Of a stretch of DNA of 64,000 bases, positions 33,891-46,378 are shown piece by piece. Each line of letters opens with the position of its first letter. The first letter of the stretch is position 1. The notes beneath the pieces were generated by a model that did not search any database, was not told the origin of the DNA, and saw nothing but the letters and a program-made list of their open reading frames with translations. The stretch is from Incurvaria masculella (Eukaryota > Arthropoda > Insecta > Lepidoptera > Incurvariidae), in the NCBI GenBank assembly GCA_946894095.1, contig OX335657.1, positions 8,556,001 through 8,620,000 of the forward strand, written 5' to 3'. The position numbers and the translations under genes were made by a program.

Positions 33891-34693
33891 GTAGTTGTCC
33901 GTCCCCTTTCTACCATCGAACAACGCGGAATAGACAGAAAATGCACCCGTTCACTGGCGACATTCAAAAAATCTGAACCAACCAATCCTTTAGGTCATTT
34001 ATCCATAGGATCGGTAAACTTTAGAATTAGAAATACTCCCTGCCGAGATATTTCTCCCAAAATAAAACCTGGGGTCCTTCAAACATGGTGTGAAGAAGCA
34101 CCTGGTGCGCCGGCATGGTTTTCGCAGCCCCCTTTAAAGTTCGAAAGCGTATGGGCGTCGTCGGGCACCTTAAGAGGTCCTGGCGTACGCCATATGCCGA
34201 GCTTAACATAAAGCAAAGTTCCATAAAAAACATCTGTTTGTAGCCTGGGCTTAAATGTGACGCCAGGACGTATGTATAACTTCAAGTTCATGCACACCGC
34301 ATAAAAAGCGAAATTTTCGGACTATTCTCGGGTGAAATCTCTTAACATTTATATCCGGCATATTATTTTTGCCCTCAATTTATTTCTTGAATAGTACAGA
34401 AATATGTCTTAATGTCAATTTTTTTTTAAACTTTGACATGCCGTGTCGGTTCCGGAACCTAAAATAATGCAATCGGCCGGCTGCATTTATTTCCATGAAT
34501 GTCGTAATAGCGGACAAAGTGATTCGTCCCCTTCCTTACATAGGTACTAGGTGGTAGGGTTATTCCCACAGGGGCTGCTACCATCGCATTGAATGAACCC
34601 ATAAGAGAGAATGCCGCTGGCATTAAGTTGTACCTTTTGCCCGAATTTTGAGTGCAATGAACATATATAAATAAATAAATACATCGGCAATTC
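33891..34693. other. Element DNA without recognised gene
   Basis: Counterpart of 9040-10667, lacking the retrotransposon of copy 1; the empty site is at 34498-34501. Confidence 0.4.
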
Positions 34694-35061
34694 TAGAGCT
34701 CGTGGTCTAGGGGTTAGAGGACTTAGAGGACATAAAACACTCTCTTTCTCTTTCTAAGTTTGTTAAATGCATTTGTGCAAATGTGAGCTGTTCCATGGTT
34801 CGGAACCCATGTAGAATTGTAGGTCCCCTTCCCCTACTAGGTGGTAGGGTTAAGCCCGCCCAGGTTGGTACCACCGCATAGGATGAAACTATGGTTGATG
34901 CGGCAATGAAAAGTTGTCCGTGTTTTCCATCCATTTCAATGTAGCCGTGCTCATAAAGGGAAGGTCCTGGCACCTAATTCCTGCAGGAATGTGGTGTATT
35001 GGGCTAATATCATAACGGTAATTGTGTGGTAATAGCCATCCATGTCAGGTTGCAAAAAAAA
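34694..35061 (+). repeat. tRNA-derived SINE, B box lost
   Basis: Counterpart of 10668-11033. Confidence 0.72.
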
Positions 35062-35389
35062 TCGGCCAAGTGCGAGTCGGACTCGCACACGAAGGGTTCC
35101 ATACCACGTACAAATTTTTCTTTAATAAAATTACGTTTTTTGTATAGATTAGTAAGTTAAATTAGTAAATTAAAAAATAAGACATAAAAAACATCATGTA
35201 TTATTTTTTAATGTTACCTATTTGTTGTTATAGCGGCAAAATAAATACATACTCTGTGAAAATTTCAGCGGCCTACCTATTATGGTTCATGAGATACAGC
35301 CCTATGACAAACGGACGGACGGACGGGCGGACGGACAGCGGAGGCTTAGTAATAGGGTTCCGTTTTCACCCTTTGGGTACGGAACCCTA
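35062..35389 (+). repeat. Dispersed (GGAC)n repeat
   Basis: Counterpart of 11034-11390, about 30 bp shorter in the AT-rich part near 35165-35195. Confidence 0.75.
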
Positions 35390-35637
35390 AAAAAGAACAA
35401 AGTCCGGCCCGTTTCTATTTTTGGAATTCCGACAGTGAATTTGAATTTTAATTCCCCACCTGTTCCGCGTTGCGAGATTGCGAAGGGGACGGAAGGACAG
35501 CGTTATGCTGCTCCGACGAGTACTCTCTGGCCGACCAGGAAGAATCACACCATTTTGAAAAAAATGAAGGGAATGATACAGGGGATGACAATTTATATGG
35601 CTCACCCAATATTGATGCTACATAATTGTACCTAAGG

Positions 35638-36319
35638 GTCGATTTTTTCCGGCAATTTTAGGGCTACTTAGCATTACGCTAAATTAACAGAGAAGGTGAC
35701 CAGTAGTATGAAATGCTTTTAACTTGAGAACCGATTACCCGATTTAGATGCGGTTTGTATCTAAGTCTAGCCTAAATCTGCGCATTAGTTGGCTATATAT
35801 TAACATCAGGCGTGAGCGTACAACACATATACGCATGGAAATTGGCGGAATACATCACTCTAAATTACGAGAGACGTGACCGAACTACTCACTCAATTAA
35901 TACGCGGATTGGATCTATGTTTAGGATCTATGGGCGCGGTCGGGTTTTAGATTGGTAACCGTTTTTGATGTTGAGGCTGGCTGTGGTTCGGATTCCTCTT
36001 AAAAATATAGTTTCTCTTTCTCACTAACGAGGTGATAAGGTTAATCCCGCCTGAGTTGGTACGTACCATCGCACTGAGTGAAAGATGGTCGAAGCAGCAA
36101 TAACAAATGTCCGTGTTTTTTATCCATGTCAATGTAGTAGTGCCAGTGCAGGATCGTCTCGGCGGCAAATACTTTTAAAAAACTTAAAAGAAATCGGCCC
36201 CAATGTGTTACATATTTTATTTTATCCATTGAATTTATATAAATGGCCATATCTGGATGTTTTCTTATTCAAACATGCCACATCGGTTTAACCAATTTTG
36301 ATAAAATTTCATAGGTAGA
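35638..36319 (+). repeat. Helitron-derived internal fragment
   Basis: Counterpart of 11640-12318, with the same block order and no ends. Confidence 0.55.
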
Positions 36320-36347
36320 TACATTGTTTAATCTTAGTGGTCAGTCT

Positions 36348-36391
36348 GAGTTCCCACCTAAATTGGCGTTTACGGCAAACCGATCGAAGAG
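36348..36391 (+). repeat. Arm fragment of the 5641-5951 MITE family
   Basis: Counterpart of 12347-12390. Confidence 0.5.
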
Positions 36392-36755
36392 GCATTCATT
36401 ACGGGAGGAGGAACTGCAGGAGAATTCCAAATTATGGGTGGCGAAATTGGTAGACGCAATACCCGCGAATGGTATGTTTTTCTGGTTCGGGTCCAGCCTT
36501 GCAGTATATTCGTAAAGTAGTTCGCTTTTCTGGGCTCTTCGTTCAATTAATGTGTCCTTGCTTCACGGTCGATTATACATACATACATATTACATTCCTT
36601 GAAATAAGCGACGTACCTACTTAGTACGAAAAAGTATATTTACTTAGGTTTTTTTATTTTTGATGAGAAAGGTGGGATTAAAAAAAACTACTTAGTTATA
36701 GCTAAAAGTAAATGAAACAAAAACCAAATTTATTACTCATCTTAATGAAACGAGC

Positions 36756-37026
36756 TAGGTGTGATGACTAATCTTTTTAAGATGTTTTTATTTTATCTTT
36801 GAGTAATTCACCTCCAAGTTTATTGTAAAAAAAACGCGCGAAAAATTCGAACTTACGGACCTTATACCTATGAAACAAGACACTATTTTACAATGCCAAT
36901 GATCATCAGACATCTAGTTCGATGAAATAACTCTTTGGAGTACAATTTTAGATATTTGACAAGAAATATGCGCATGATCTTCTTTCGACGTTTGTATGGG
37001 AAGTTGAGCGGGATGGCCCGCCTTAA
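36756..37026 (-). repeat. TTAA-type MITE, truncated, minus strand
   Basis: Counterpart of 12755-13026. Shared truncation shows the MITE was already broken before the copies separated. Confidence 0.68.
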
Positions 37027-37158
37027 GTAGGAGTTTGAAATACCGGCCCTCAATGTCTTATAATATCATTCTATACAACTACCATATTTAGAATTAAAAA
37101 GCGTAAATACAAAAAATCTAACAACGAATAAATGAAAATCAGTATAAATATATTTTTT

Positions 37159-37470
37159 AGGGTTCCGTACCCAAAGGGTATCAACGGAACCCTACTATCC
37201 GTCCGTCCGTCCGTCCGTCCTGCCGTCCGTCCTGCCGTCCGTCCTGCCGTCCGTCTGTCACAAAGTTGTATCTCATGAACCGTAATAAGTAGGCAGCTGA
37301 AATTTTCACAGAGTGTGTATTTATTTTGCCGCTATAACAACAAATAGATAAAATTTAAAAATAATAAAAATTAAAGGCGGCTCCGATACAAAAAACCTAT
37401 TTTTTTGTGGTTAATCTTGTGCATTGGTACGGAACCCTTCGTAGGCGAGTCCGACTCGCGCTTGGCCGGT
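37159..37470 (-). repeat. Dispersed (GGAC)n repeat, minus strand
   Basis: Counterpart of 13158-13451. The microsatellite differs: copy 2 has CCTG interruptions between TCCG runs, copy 1 a purer TCCG run. Confidence 0.75.
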
Positions 37471-37475
37471 TTTTC

Positions 37476-37571
37476 GTGGCTGGACATGGATGGATAATAC
37501 CACACCTACCATCATTATATTAGCCCAAAACACCATTTTCCCGAACAAATTAGGTGCCATGCCAGGACCTT
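37476..37571 (-). repeat. SINE 3' tail, minus strand
   Basis: Counterpart of 13456-13560. Confidence 0.65.
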
Positions 37572-37618
37572 CCCTTACCCTACCGCCAAGCAGGTGAAGG
37601 GGTATGACATAAAGAACT

Positions 37619-38162
37619 GGAGGATTGTACCTACGTCTAGCCTGATTCTACTCAAAATTTATAGGCTACATAATATAACGCTTCATTACCAGAGGGGTGA
37701 GTAGAGAGTGTTAAATTCCTTTAACTTGCGAACCACCGATTTATATGCGTATTTTATCAACGTATAGCATCTCTGGGAGCAGTCAGGTTCAGGATGTGTT
37801 ACCGTCTTCGATGCTGAGGCTGGCTGTGGGTTGGAGTCCACGCAAAACTTACCTACGTTACACGTTACTTACTTACTTACTTACTAGGTAAGCAATGTAG
37901 CAGTGCAAGTGCAGAAAGGTTCTGGCGGCAAATGGTTTTTTTAAATAGCCACCAAATGTCAACGAAGCTCTAAATGGGAATTATTGGATGTTTCTCATTA
38001 AATTATTCTATTTGGGCTCAAACGATCTTGATTAAATTTGGTAGATGGATACATTGTCCAGGACCAGTTTGACCCTATTTTAGACCAGCCATGTGGGCTC
38101 CATTTTATCCATCAAATAATTTAGCCAACACTAACCCGAACGGAGCTGGGTACCGCAGCTAG
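37619..38162 (+). repeat. Helitron 3' part, ends in CTAG
   Basis: Its blocks are those of the Helitron at 25017-25982 (GTCTAGCCTGATT, GGGTGAGTAGAGAGTGTTAA, CTCTGGGAGCAGTCAGGTTC). It ends AACGGAGCTGGGTACCGCAG followed by CTAG at 38159-38162. The 5' half is missing. Copy 1 has nothing of it at the equivalent place (13553-13569), where only a short junction remains. Confidence 0.7.
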
Positions 38163-38163
38163 T

Positions 38164-39600
38164 TGAAAATGAAAATGAAAAATGAAAAAATTGAAAATGA
38201 AAATGTTTATTATTGATAATGCTTACAATTACAATTAGATAAAGCTTATACTTACTTAATTTCTAAATTGTATTCTATACTAAATTATAAGTCTAAATAA
38301 AGAAAATTAAATTATCTTATATAACGAAAACATTATAAAGGTAACAAGTAACTTAAACATTAGTAGCTAAAGTAAGATAATTAAAATAAATAAACAGCAT
38401 ATATCAACAAAAGGACCAAACACAGCTGTGACTAGGCTGACATATTGCTAAGGCTAGTCGCTGATTTTAAGTTTGGCCTATTTCACATTAGTGACGTTTC
38501 GTAATATTATGTTACATTAGGTTTAAAAGTCAAGATAAAAGACCAAAATCAAACCTGTTCATACAATTAGCACACAAATAAGTATCTTTAAATATACTGT
38601 ACAACCAAACAAGGTGAACAAACCAAATGAGAACTAAAAATGCTTTGGACGATGAGTTTCTTGGATGAGCGGAGTATTTAGCGTATGTAAAGTAAAGATA
38701 GAAACATTAAATAAAAAATTAAAAAAACTATATAGCTGTCGATATTTGTTGTGAGAGAAGATAACGTTTAAATTTTTTTTTTAAACTATGTATGGTAATA
38801 ATTTGTCGAATAGGAGGAGGAATATCGTTCCAACACTTGGACGCTGAGAACAGCTTAGGAACAGATAGCTGTACTCCGGACCCACGCGTGCCATACCTAT
38901 GACTCTCTCCTTGCCACTTTAGTCTACTCCATAAGGGTGTGGGACTCTGTGACATAATAACTTTAGCAACTTGAGTGGCCAGGTGGAGTGTACGACGATT
39001 TTCCATTTTAAGAATATGTAGCTTGTTCAGAATGGGAGTTATATGAGAGCGTCTCTTAATATGCTCACAGAACCGAATACACGCGTTTTGAACCTGTTGG
39101 ACTCTTCTAGACGTTTTTTTATGTATACAAGGGCCGTAGACAACATCTGCATAATTAAGTTGCGAAAGAATCAGTGTCTCTGTTAGTTGATGTCGAACCT
39201 TGGTACTAAGATATTGTCGTATTTTATATACGCTTTTGAGTTTACCGAACGATCTTCCAACGTTTTCGGCAATGTGTTCTCCATACCGGAGTTGACTGTC
39301 CATCTTGAGACCAAGGTTTCGCGCAGTTTTAACAATGGGCAGAACTATTCCATTCATCATAATAAGTGGGTTTCTAGACAGCACTTTTTTTACAGTATTT
39401 TTGTTTCCCAGTACTAAAACCAAGGACTTCTGGGGATTTAGCGCTAGTCCATTGCTCGCTGACCACTGCCAAACACTCCTCAAATCAATATTAATATTAT
39501 TAACGGCCTCAAGTTGAGGGCACAGCCCTATATATGAAATATATAAATAAAAGGACGGACGAATTGAGACATTCTCTTTTTCAAACTTCCGCAAAAACTA
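38164..39600 (-). pseudogene. Non-LTR retrotransposon 3' part with a 288-codon open frame
   Basis: The frame 38728-39594 is open for 288 residues and covers the C-terminal part of a Jockey-like reverse transcriptase. From about residue 49 it has 'NGLALNPQKS', then 'ARNLGLKMDSQLRYGEHI', 'LSQLNYADVVYGPC', 'VQNACIRFCEHI', and at the end 'SASKCWNDIPPPIRQI' and a Lys-rich 'LKKKFKRYLL'. The catalytic YxDD site and all upstream domains are missing, so it is a 5' truncation although the remaining frame is clean. The A-rich 3' end begins at 38164, right after the Helitron CTAG. Copy 1 has the same insertion with two frame breaks. Confidence 0.78.
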
Positions 39601-39611
39601 TTTTTATTACC

Positions 39612-39949
39612 TATATCTGAAGTGACATCTGATTGGGGCAGCCTCTTTGAAAGTGCACGTTTTTGTCAAGTGGTGTTTGAGAAAGATCTCAAAAACATGT
39701 CATCGAATGAGTTAAGTGGATGTTACGGCCGAATTCTTACCACATCTCTGTGTAAAAAGTAGAATACTCGAAAATTATTCCTGTTTAGTTTATAACTCGC
39801 AAGACGACTTCACGCGAGACCGTTTCGTCTTTAGCGATTTCATCCATTTTTAAAAAACATTTTAATATCGATGTATTTTGGCTGTTTTATTTAAGCCAAC
39901 AATTGTGCTATTTTCTGAGTGAAAGTTGCAGAGAAGTCAATATCTGAAG
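39612..39949 (+). other. Possible 5' untranslated exon of the spliced gene, copy 2
   Basis: Counterpart of 15030-15367 with the same CTGAAG|GTATGT donor. Single-base differences do not touch the splice site. Confidence 0.25.
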
Positions 39950-40437
39950 GTATGTATGTGTTCTTGTATATTTTTGTTAATTTGTCATGTTTCAATTGTA
40001 AGCCCTGTATCAACCAACTGCAAGCACAGTAAAAAGGTGTTCCTACCATGTAATGATTATTCCATGCATATATGAAATAATCTTGAAGGCTTGAAACATT
40101 TATTAATTTTAGGTTTTTTTACATAGTCACATCACAGTGGCTGTGGTCTTAGCCATGCATATCGTATTTCATACAAAATAAAAGTCGCGCTGTTTTGCAT
40201 TTTAATACCATTAAAAATATAAAATATTAAAATATTAGAATGGAGCCCGCTGGCGCGACCTGTGTGACATTGTGTTAGGTATGCAATAAATAATGTGTTA
40301 CCTGTCAGATCCTACCCCAAAGGTTACTTGGACTTACGTTTAATAAATTTCTGAATTTTATAAATGACAACGGAACTATGTAGGTGCCGTACCAAGTACT
40401 TAATTATTGCTTTGCTTGGCTACATTTAATTTGACGA

Positions 40438-40590
40438 AACACACGGATATTTTTAATTGCCACTTCGACCATCTTTTTAACCAACTTCATGTTAAATACG
40501 ATGGTTCTAACCCACCCCGTGCTTAGTACCGACTACCTACCACCTAGTCGGTACGAAAGGGGACCTACAGTTTTACGTGGAATCGGAACC
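40438..40590 (-). repeat. SINE body fragment, minus strand
   Basis: Counterpart of 15857-16008. Confidence 0.6.
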
Positions 40591-40639
40591 AGGTCCAGCT
40601 TAAACGTTTGAATTGTCAGCCCTCAAATTCAAAAAAAAA

Positions 40640-40950
40640 AAGCGCGAGTACTTGCTCTTCATGCCCGAGTTCACGAGGTCGATCCCCGCCCCGTTCTTGC
40701 ACCTCTTTTTTTTATTGGGATAAAATGTATTTCATCATGATTGCAAGCTATTCCATGGTTCGGAATCCATGGTAACTTTGTAGGTTACTTTCTCTACTAG
40801 GTGGTTGGGTTTTAAGCCCGCCCGGGTTGGATCTCATTTTAGTGATCGCATTGGATAAATAAATAAATGGTAGAAGCGGCAATAAAATCCGTGCTTTCCG
40901 TACAGCCCAATGTAGCTGTGTTCGTAAAGAGAAACCCTGGGAAGGCACTG
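40640..40950 (+). repeat. tRNA-derived SINE, diverged head
   Basis: Counterpart of 16059-16371. Confidence 0.62.
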
Positions 40951-40951
40951 T

Positions 40952-41348
40952 GGAGCGGCTCGTAGCTAAGTGGCGCGGGGATTTGCCTAGCATACCAGAG
41001 ACCTGGGTTAAAATCCTCGCCCCATTAATGCACCACTTTCTTTCTCTCTCTGAGTTGGATAAGTGCATTTCGTATTCCCTACTAAGGAATAGTCCTTAGT
41101 AGGGAACACGAAATGCACTTATCCAACTCAGCCCGCAGGGTTTAAGCCCACCGGGTTGATACCATCGCATTGGATGAAAAGATAGTCGAAGCGGAAATGA
41201 AAAATTGTCGGTGTTTTCCATCCAGTTCAATGTGGCCGTGCTCACAAAGGGAAAGTCCTGGTATGGCACCTAATTTCTTCGGGAACGTAGTGTTTTGGGC
41301 CAATATCCATCCATAATAATAGCTATCCGTGTCAGGTTGCATAAAAAA
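40952..41348 (+). repeat. tRNA-derived SINE with internal inverted duplication
   Basis: Counterpart of 16373-16769. Confidence 0.7.
41050..41131. repeat. 82-nt near-perfect hairpin inside a SINE, copy 2
   Basis: Identical arms and loop to 16471-16552, including the single A/C mismatch in the stem. Confidence 0.85.
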
Positions 41349-41779
41349 GGCACCTTATTCCTCTGAGAATGCGTTGTGTTGAACTTATATCATGACGGTG
41401 GGTGTGGTATGAACATGATGGTTCGTATCTCTAGCAGAAGTCAATGAATATCTGCGTCTACACGTTCTGAATTTTGTGAAAATCTAAACTGAGTCAAATG
41501 AGAGCAATCATTCAATCTATAAACACAATATAGCAGTATAATTTTTCGAATTTCGAAAAGTGTGCTGACATAGTTAAATAGATTATGAATAGTTTATAAA
41601 AGATTATACAATTTAACTAACTGTCTAGATTTAGTTTAATTTTCAATTGGAACCGACACATCTAAGTTTGCCTCAAGGAAGAAGCCAGAGAAATTTCTTA
41701 TTTTCAGTATTTATTATGATAATAATTAAGTTTACTATTTTGCATCTTTTCTTGCAGGGCAACTTACATATAGTTAGAC

Positions 41780-43642
41780 ATGTTCACACCGTTCAGACCA
41801 TGGGAGAGAGGAGTTGAACTGCAGGACAAAGGTATTTTAATTTGCAGCGAGGCTTGATATTTACTTACAAAATAACAAAAAATACTTACAAAAGCTCCGT
41901 TTTCTGTCCATTTTTATGTGTGTATTGTCCATATTGTATTTATCTGATTTCTAGCGTATTTGGCAATAAAACGATGTTATGTGATATTCAATCGCAGTCC
42001 TGTTTATAAAACATTTCAACTTCTAAACGCGAGAAAGTCAGAACTTTTATCGTACACTAATGTTATAAGGAGGTAAAGTTTGTATGTTTGGATGAAGGAG
42101 GTAATATCCGAAAGTGCTATTTTTTTATTGATACACTCAAAGTCACAGACTGAATTCCATGCGGGCGCAGCTAGTCACAGAAGAAGTTTTAAAATTTCAA
42201 TTACTTTATTTACAAGTTTCAGTAGTTACTTTATTTCGTCCATTAGGTGTATATTACATACTCGGATTCGTCAATTATTCGGGTTCGATTAATCTCTGGC
42301 GAGAAAAAAGCGATAAGAAACTTCGCCTGGTTTGTCTTTTTTTCTTTGATATTTACTAACTAGTTAACAATTGCTCAAATATGTATAACTAATGGCTCTC
42401 TGAACTGTAAACTTCGCGAGTCTGTGTTTTTGAACTTGACCGCATGTTACATATGTTTAATTGTTCTGGCCGTGTCCATGCCAAACTTTCTGTTTCCTTG
42501 ACAGACTAGGATGAATCTTTGTAATTTCATTAGAAAAGACTCACTAATTGTCTTATATGAAATAGTATTTGATCATAGACTTTGAAGTTAAAGCTTAAGG
42601 CGGCCCATCCCGCTCATCTCACCATACAAAAGGGGAAAGAAGATCGCGCCCATATTTCTTGTCAGAGATCCAAAATTTTGCTCAAAATAGCTTTATTTGA
42701 TCGAACTAGATGTCTGATGACCATTGGCATTGTAAATTTGTGTTTGATTTCTAAGTTATAAGGTCCTAAAGTTCGAATTTTTCGCGCGTTTTATACAATA
42801 ACTTTGGAGGTGGATTACGCAATGATAAAGTAAGAACATCTTAAAAAGATTAGTCATCAGACATAGCTTATTTAATCAAAATTTATAACCTATTTGGTTT
42901 TTGTTAGATTTTTGACTACAGCCGTCGTGGTTTACTTTTAGCTATAAGTCGTTTTGAAATTAAAATTTTCGTAAATCTTACCAAATCATACACTATGCAC
43001 ATTGTCTTTTTCGTGGACATATTGCATCTTCCTCATCACGGAGCCTGTCTTATTCTTTGAAACAGAGAAGGTCCCAGAGCGCAACAGCACGGTTTTGTAC
43101 CGTGCCCGCGAATGAGTTAGGCCCGCCGGGTTGGGCCACCTTAAGACCCCGAAAGTAGGGTGATAATTTTATCTTAAGACAGATATGACGGCTAATATTG
43201 TATTAAGGTTTTAAAAAAAAAATGCTCTGATTTTAGCTCCAATTTTACAGCAAAAAAATAATATAATTGTATTTCTTTCTGCAGCTAGTGTTGGATTTGA
43301 AAAGGAGTTGGAAGGAAGATGTGACCCAGATTTAAAAGAAAGTAAGTATATATACTTAAAATACATTGGTCCACTTTTTTGCACACGTTGCACCTGTCCA
43401 TGCATTACATACATACATTACATAAAATGCATTTACTTTAGAGCATAATGAGGTGATCAAGTTCTATACAATTGCTCATACCTGTTTCCTCAGTCAAATT
43501 AAGAGATATTTTTTCTGTAAATTAGCACATTCAACTAAGAGTGTATACGTTTTTTTTAAATAAATTAACTTGTAACAATATTATATACCTTTTTGTATTT
43601 GTATTCATATTTTCAGAGGCGTATATCAGGAATATCAGTTAG
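41780..43642 (+). CDS. Candidate three-exon gene for a 44-residue peptide, copy 2
   Basis: Exons 41780-41831, 43285-43341 and 43617-43642 are identical in sequence to those in copy 1, and every splice signal is kept. The introns have collected small differences (for example an extra T near 43550). Exon identity beside intron change is what purifying selection would give, but the exons total only 135 bases, so the contrast is weak. The same reservations about function apply; I recognise no family. Confidence 0.35.
42599..43140 (+). repeat. TTAA-flanked MITE, complete
   Basis: Counterpart of 18008-18549, in intron 1 of the candidate gene. TTAA at 42595-42598 and 43141-43144. Confidence 0.75.
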
Positions 43643-43964
43643 CTTATAAAAAAAACAAAAAAGTACAGATGTTTATTTAATGTGCAAAATATCAGAAAAT
43701 ACATATTAATTTGACACGAGCACGAAATGGGCACGAGACACTGTATTCGACTTGATCACCTCATTATCCTCTTCATTAACCCCGCGCGACTTAGTGAGAT
43801 GTCTTCGGATGAAACATGGTCGAAGAGGCCATGAAAAATGGTCGTGTTAAGATTTTGTTAAGATTGTGTTAAGATTAGAACACTAATAGGTAAGGATTCA
43901 AAATTAAATTCCTAAGGTGGTAAATATGACACTGATACATTATGCACGAAAATTCCGCGTTTTT

Positions 43965-44140
43965 AACCGACTTCAAAAAAAGGAGGAGGTTCTCAATTCG
44001 TCGGAATCTTTTTTTTTTTATTTATGTTCACCGATTACTCGAAGACCTCTGGACCGATTTGGAAAATTCTTTTTTTGTTCGAAAGGGTATACTTTCTAGT
44101 TGGTCCCATTTTTTTTTATCAAAATAACAAACATCGAATT
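43965..44140 (+). repeat. Dispersed 'ACCGACTTCAAAAAAGGAGG' repeat
   Basis: Counterpart of 19366-19540. Confidence 0.5.
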
Positions 44141-44458
44141 TCTTAAGCCCGCAAACCCAGAATGTGATTTTTTAGTTACAGTAGCTTTCTTTTAGGGTAA
44201 GATTGTTCAGTATGAGAGGTGTTTTTTTATTCAAGGGGGGGTAAAAGAGGGAAAATTGTACACATTTCTATCTCTAGGGCCGCTGAACCCAGAAATGTCA
44301 GCGTAGGTTTTGTTTTAGATGGGAATGCTTACGAAGAAAATATTTTTGGAAATTCTACTATTTGGGAACAGGTCCAAACATTTAGGTGAAAACCCCTCAT
44401 GTTGAGATTTCCGAAACAAATGATCCTAGAAACTTAAAATTTTCAGTGACTTGTTTTT

Positions 44459-44668
44459 AAATCCCGCCCGGGTTGGTACCATCGCATTGGATGAACGATG
44501 GTCCAAGCGGCAATGAAAATTGTCCGTGTTTTCCGTCCAGTTCAATGTAGCCGTGCAATATAAGGAAGGTCCTGGCATGGCACCTAGTTCCCATGTGGTG
44601 TGTTGGGCTAATACCATGACAAAAAGTTTGGTATTAGCCATCCATGTCCAGTCACATAAAAAAAAAAC
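44459..44668 (+). repeat. SINE body fragment
   Basis: Counterpart of 19876-20080. The upstream run of 14 G found in copy 1 (19768-19781) is absent here. Confidence 0.65.
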
Positions 44669-44794
44669 AGTTTAGAGAGTTCGCATGGGATAGTGAGGTG
44701 CGCATGATCTTCTTTCCAATTTGTATGTGGAAGCCCACCTTAAGTCAAAAAGTTACGCCACCACTAAAAAGCAAAAAATAAAATATTTTTAAAG

Positions 44795-45837
44795 AAAAAA
44801 AGGACCGCCTTCAAAAAAACCGAAACTAAAAAGCAAAAAATTATAGGTTACTTTTAATTAATGTACGACAAGCTATTTTAATACTAACTAATTATGTACA
44901 ATTTCTTAATTTTTAATCATCTTTTGAAGTCGGTGCCTTGGGTAGAGGTCCTTTAGGGCTGTAAGTAGTTAGATTAATATCACCTATCGCTAAGAAAGAA
45001 ATATAAGCAGGTAGCTATGTACTTACATTTACCTACTTAAACAAAACACAAAAACAAATATTAAATAAACAAACAGGTCGGAAAAACGTATGTTTGTAGG
45101 CATTTAGGCAAGTACTTTGTAACTTAAATATACCTTATACTTAAACTAAATACCTAACACAGTTAAAACAAAATAAACACAAGAAAACCCTACAAACTAA
45201 ACAAACAAACCAATATAAAAACAACGACCACTTATATGGTAAATATTTAGGTAGGTGTAGCTTGTACTTTCTATTCTACCTAAATACCTACATAATACAA
45301 AATAAAAAAAATAAAAAATAAAAATGAACAGAAAACAATAGGTAGCGATTTTGAGGTGTCTGCTCTCAACTACGTGTCAAAACGAGTGTGCGGTTAGTAC
45401 ATATGTCTTCAATTTCGGCAGAAATCGTCTCGTTCAGACAACGATGTCGTAAGAAGTACCAATCCACAGAGCAGGGAATTAACATACTCCTTCACCAGTG
45501 CGCGCCTTTATGAAGCCGAAAGTACTAATAATCGTTGAAACCCAATTTCAGTACGCTGCGCTGTATCGATATCAGCTTGCACGAAAACCAACGCTGACTC
45601 AGGTTGTTTACGCTCTCGTAGCCTTCTGGTGCGTTCGGCTGAAATAGTGTCTGTTCGGTTAGGTTAGGTTAGCGTGCAGAGCGAACTCTACCCAAGGCAC
45701 CGACTTCAAAAGATGATTAAAAATTAAGAAATTGTACATAATTAGTTAGTATTAAAATAACTTGTCGTACATTAATTAAAAGTAACCAATTATTTTTTGC
45801 TTTTTAGTTCCGGTTTTTTTGAAGGCGGTCCTTTTTT
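44795..45837. repeat. Foldback element with about 150-bp arms
   Basis: The left arm 44795-44946 and right arm 45686-45837 are nearly perfect inverse copies (AGGACCGCCTTCAAAAAAAC ... CGGTGCCTTGGGTAGAG). The about 740-bp centre is AT-rich, has many ACCTAC words and no coding frame. Three TTAGG units occur near the right arm (45657-45672). Only the left arm survives in copy 1. Confidence 0.78.
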
Positions 45838-45852
45838 TATTTAGAAATATTG

Positions 45853-46214
45853 TTATACAATAACTTTGGAGGTGCATTACGCAATGATGTAGTAAGAACA
45901 TCTAAAAAGGATTAGTCATCAGACATAGCTAATTTAATCAAGATTTATAATCTATTTACTTTTTGTTACATTTTTGACTACAGCGGTCGTGGTTTACTTT
46001 TAGCTATAAGTCGTTTTGTAATTAAAATTTTCGTAAATCTTACCAAATCATACACTAGGTATGCACATTGTCTTTGTTGTGGACATGTTGCATCTTCCTC
46101 ATCACGGAGCCTGTCTTTTTCTTTGAAACAGAGAAGGTCCCAGAGCGCAACAGCATGGTTTTGTACCGTGCCCGCGAATGAGTTAGTCCCACCGGGTTGA
46201 GCTACCTTAAGGTT
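45853..46214 (+). repeat. TTAA-type MITE, 5'-truncated
   Basis: It starts within the body (ATACAATAACTTTGGAGGTG) and runs to the right end CGGGTTGAGCTACCTTAA. It is in the region that copy 1 has lost. Confidence 0.68.
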
Positions 46215-46378
46215 GGGTTAAGCCCGCCCGAGTTGTACCACCGCATTGGATAAAAATATGATTGGAGAGTGTAGCCGTGCCAGGGAAGGTCCTGGCATGG
46301 CACCTAGTTCCTTCGGGAATATGGTGTATTGGGCTAATATCATAACGGTAGTTGTGTGGTGCTAGCTATCCATAGAAT
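46215..46378 (+). repeat. SINE body fragment
   Basis: GGTTAAGCCCGCCCGAGTTG to GTGCTAGCTATCCATAG, with an internal deletion. Confidence 0.6.

Noticed and set aside
45657..45672. TTAGG units as a telomere or telomeric insertion
   Set aside because: Only three units, embedded in a foldback element.
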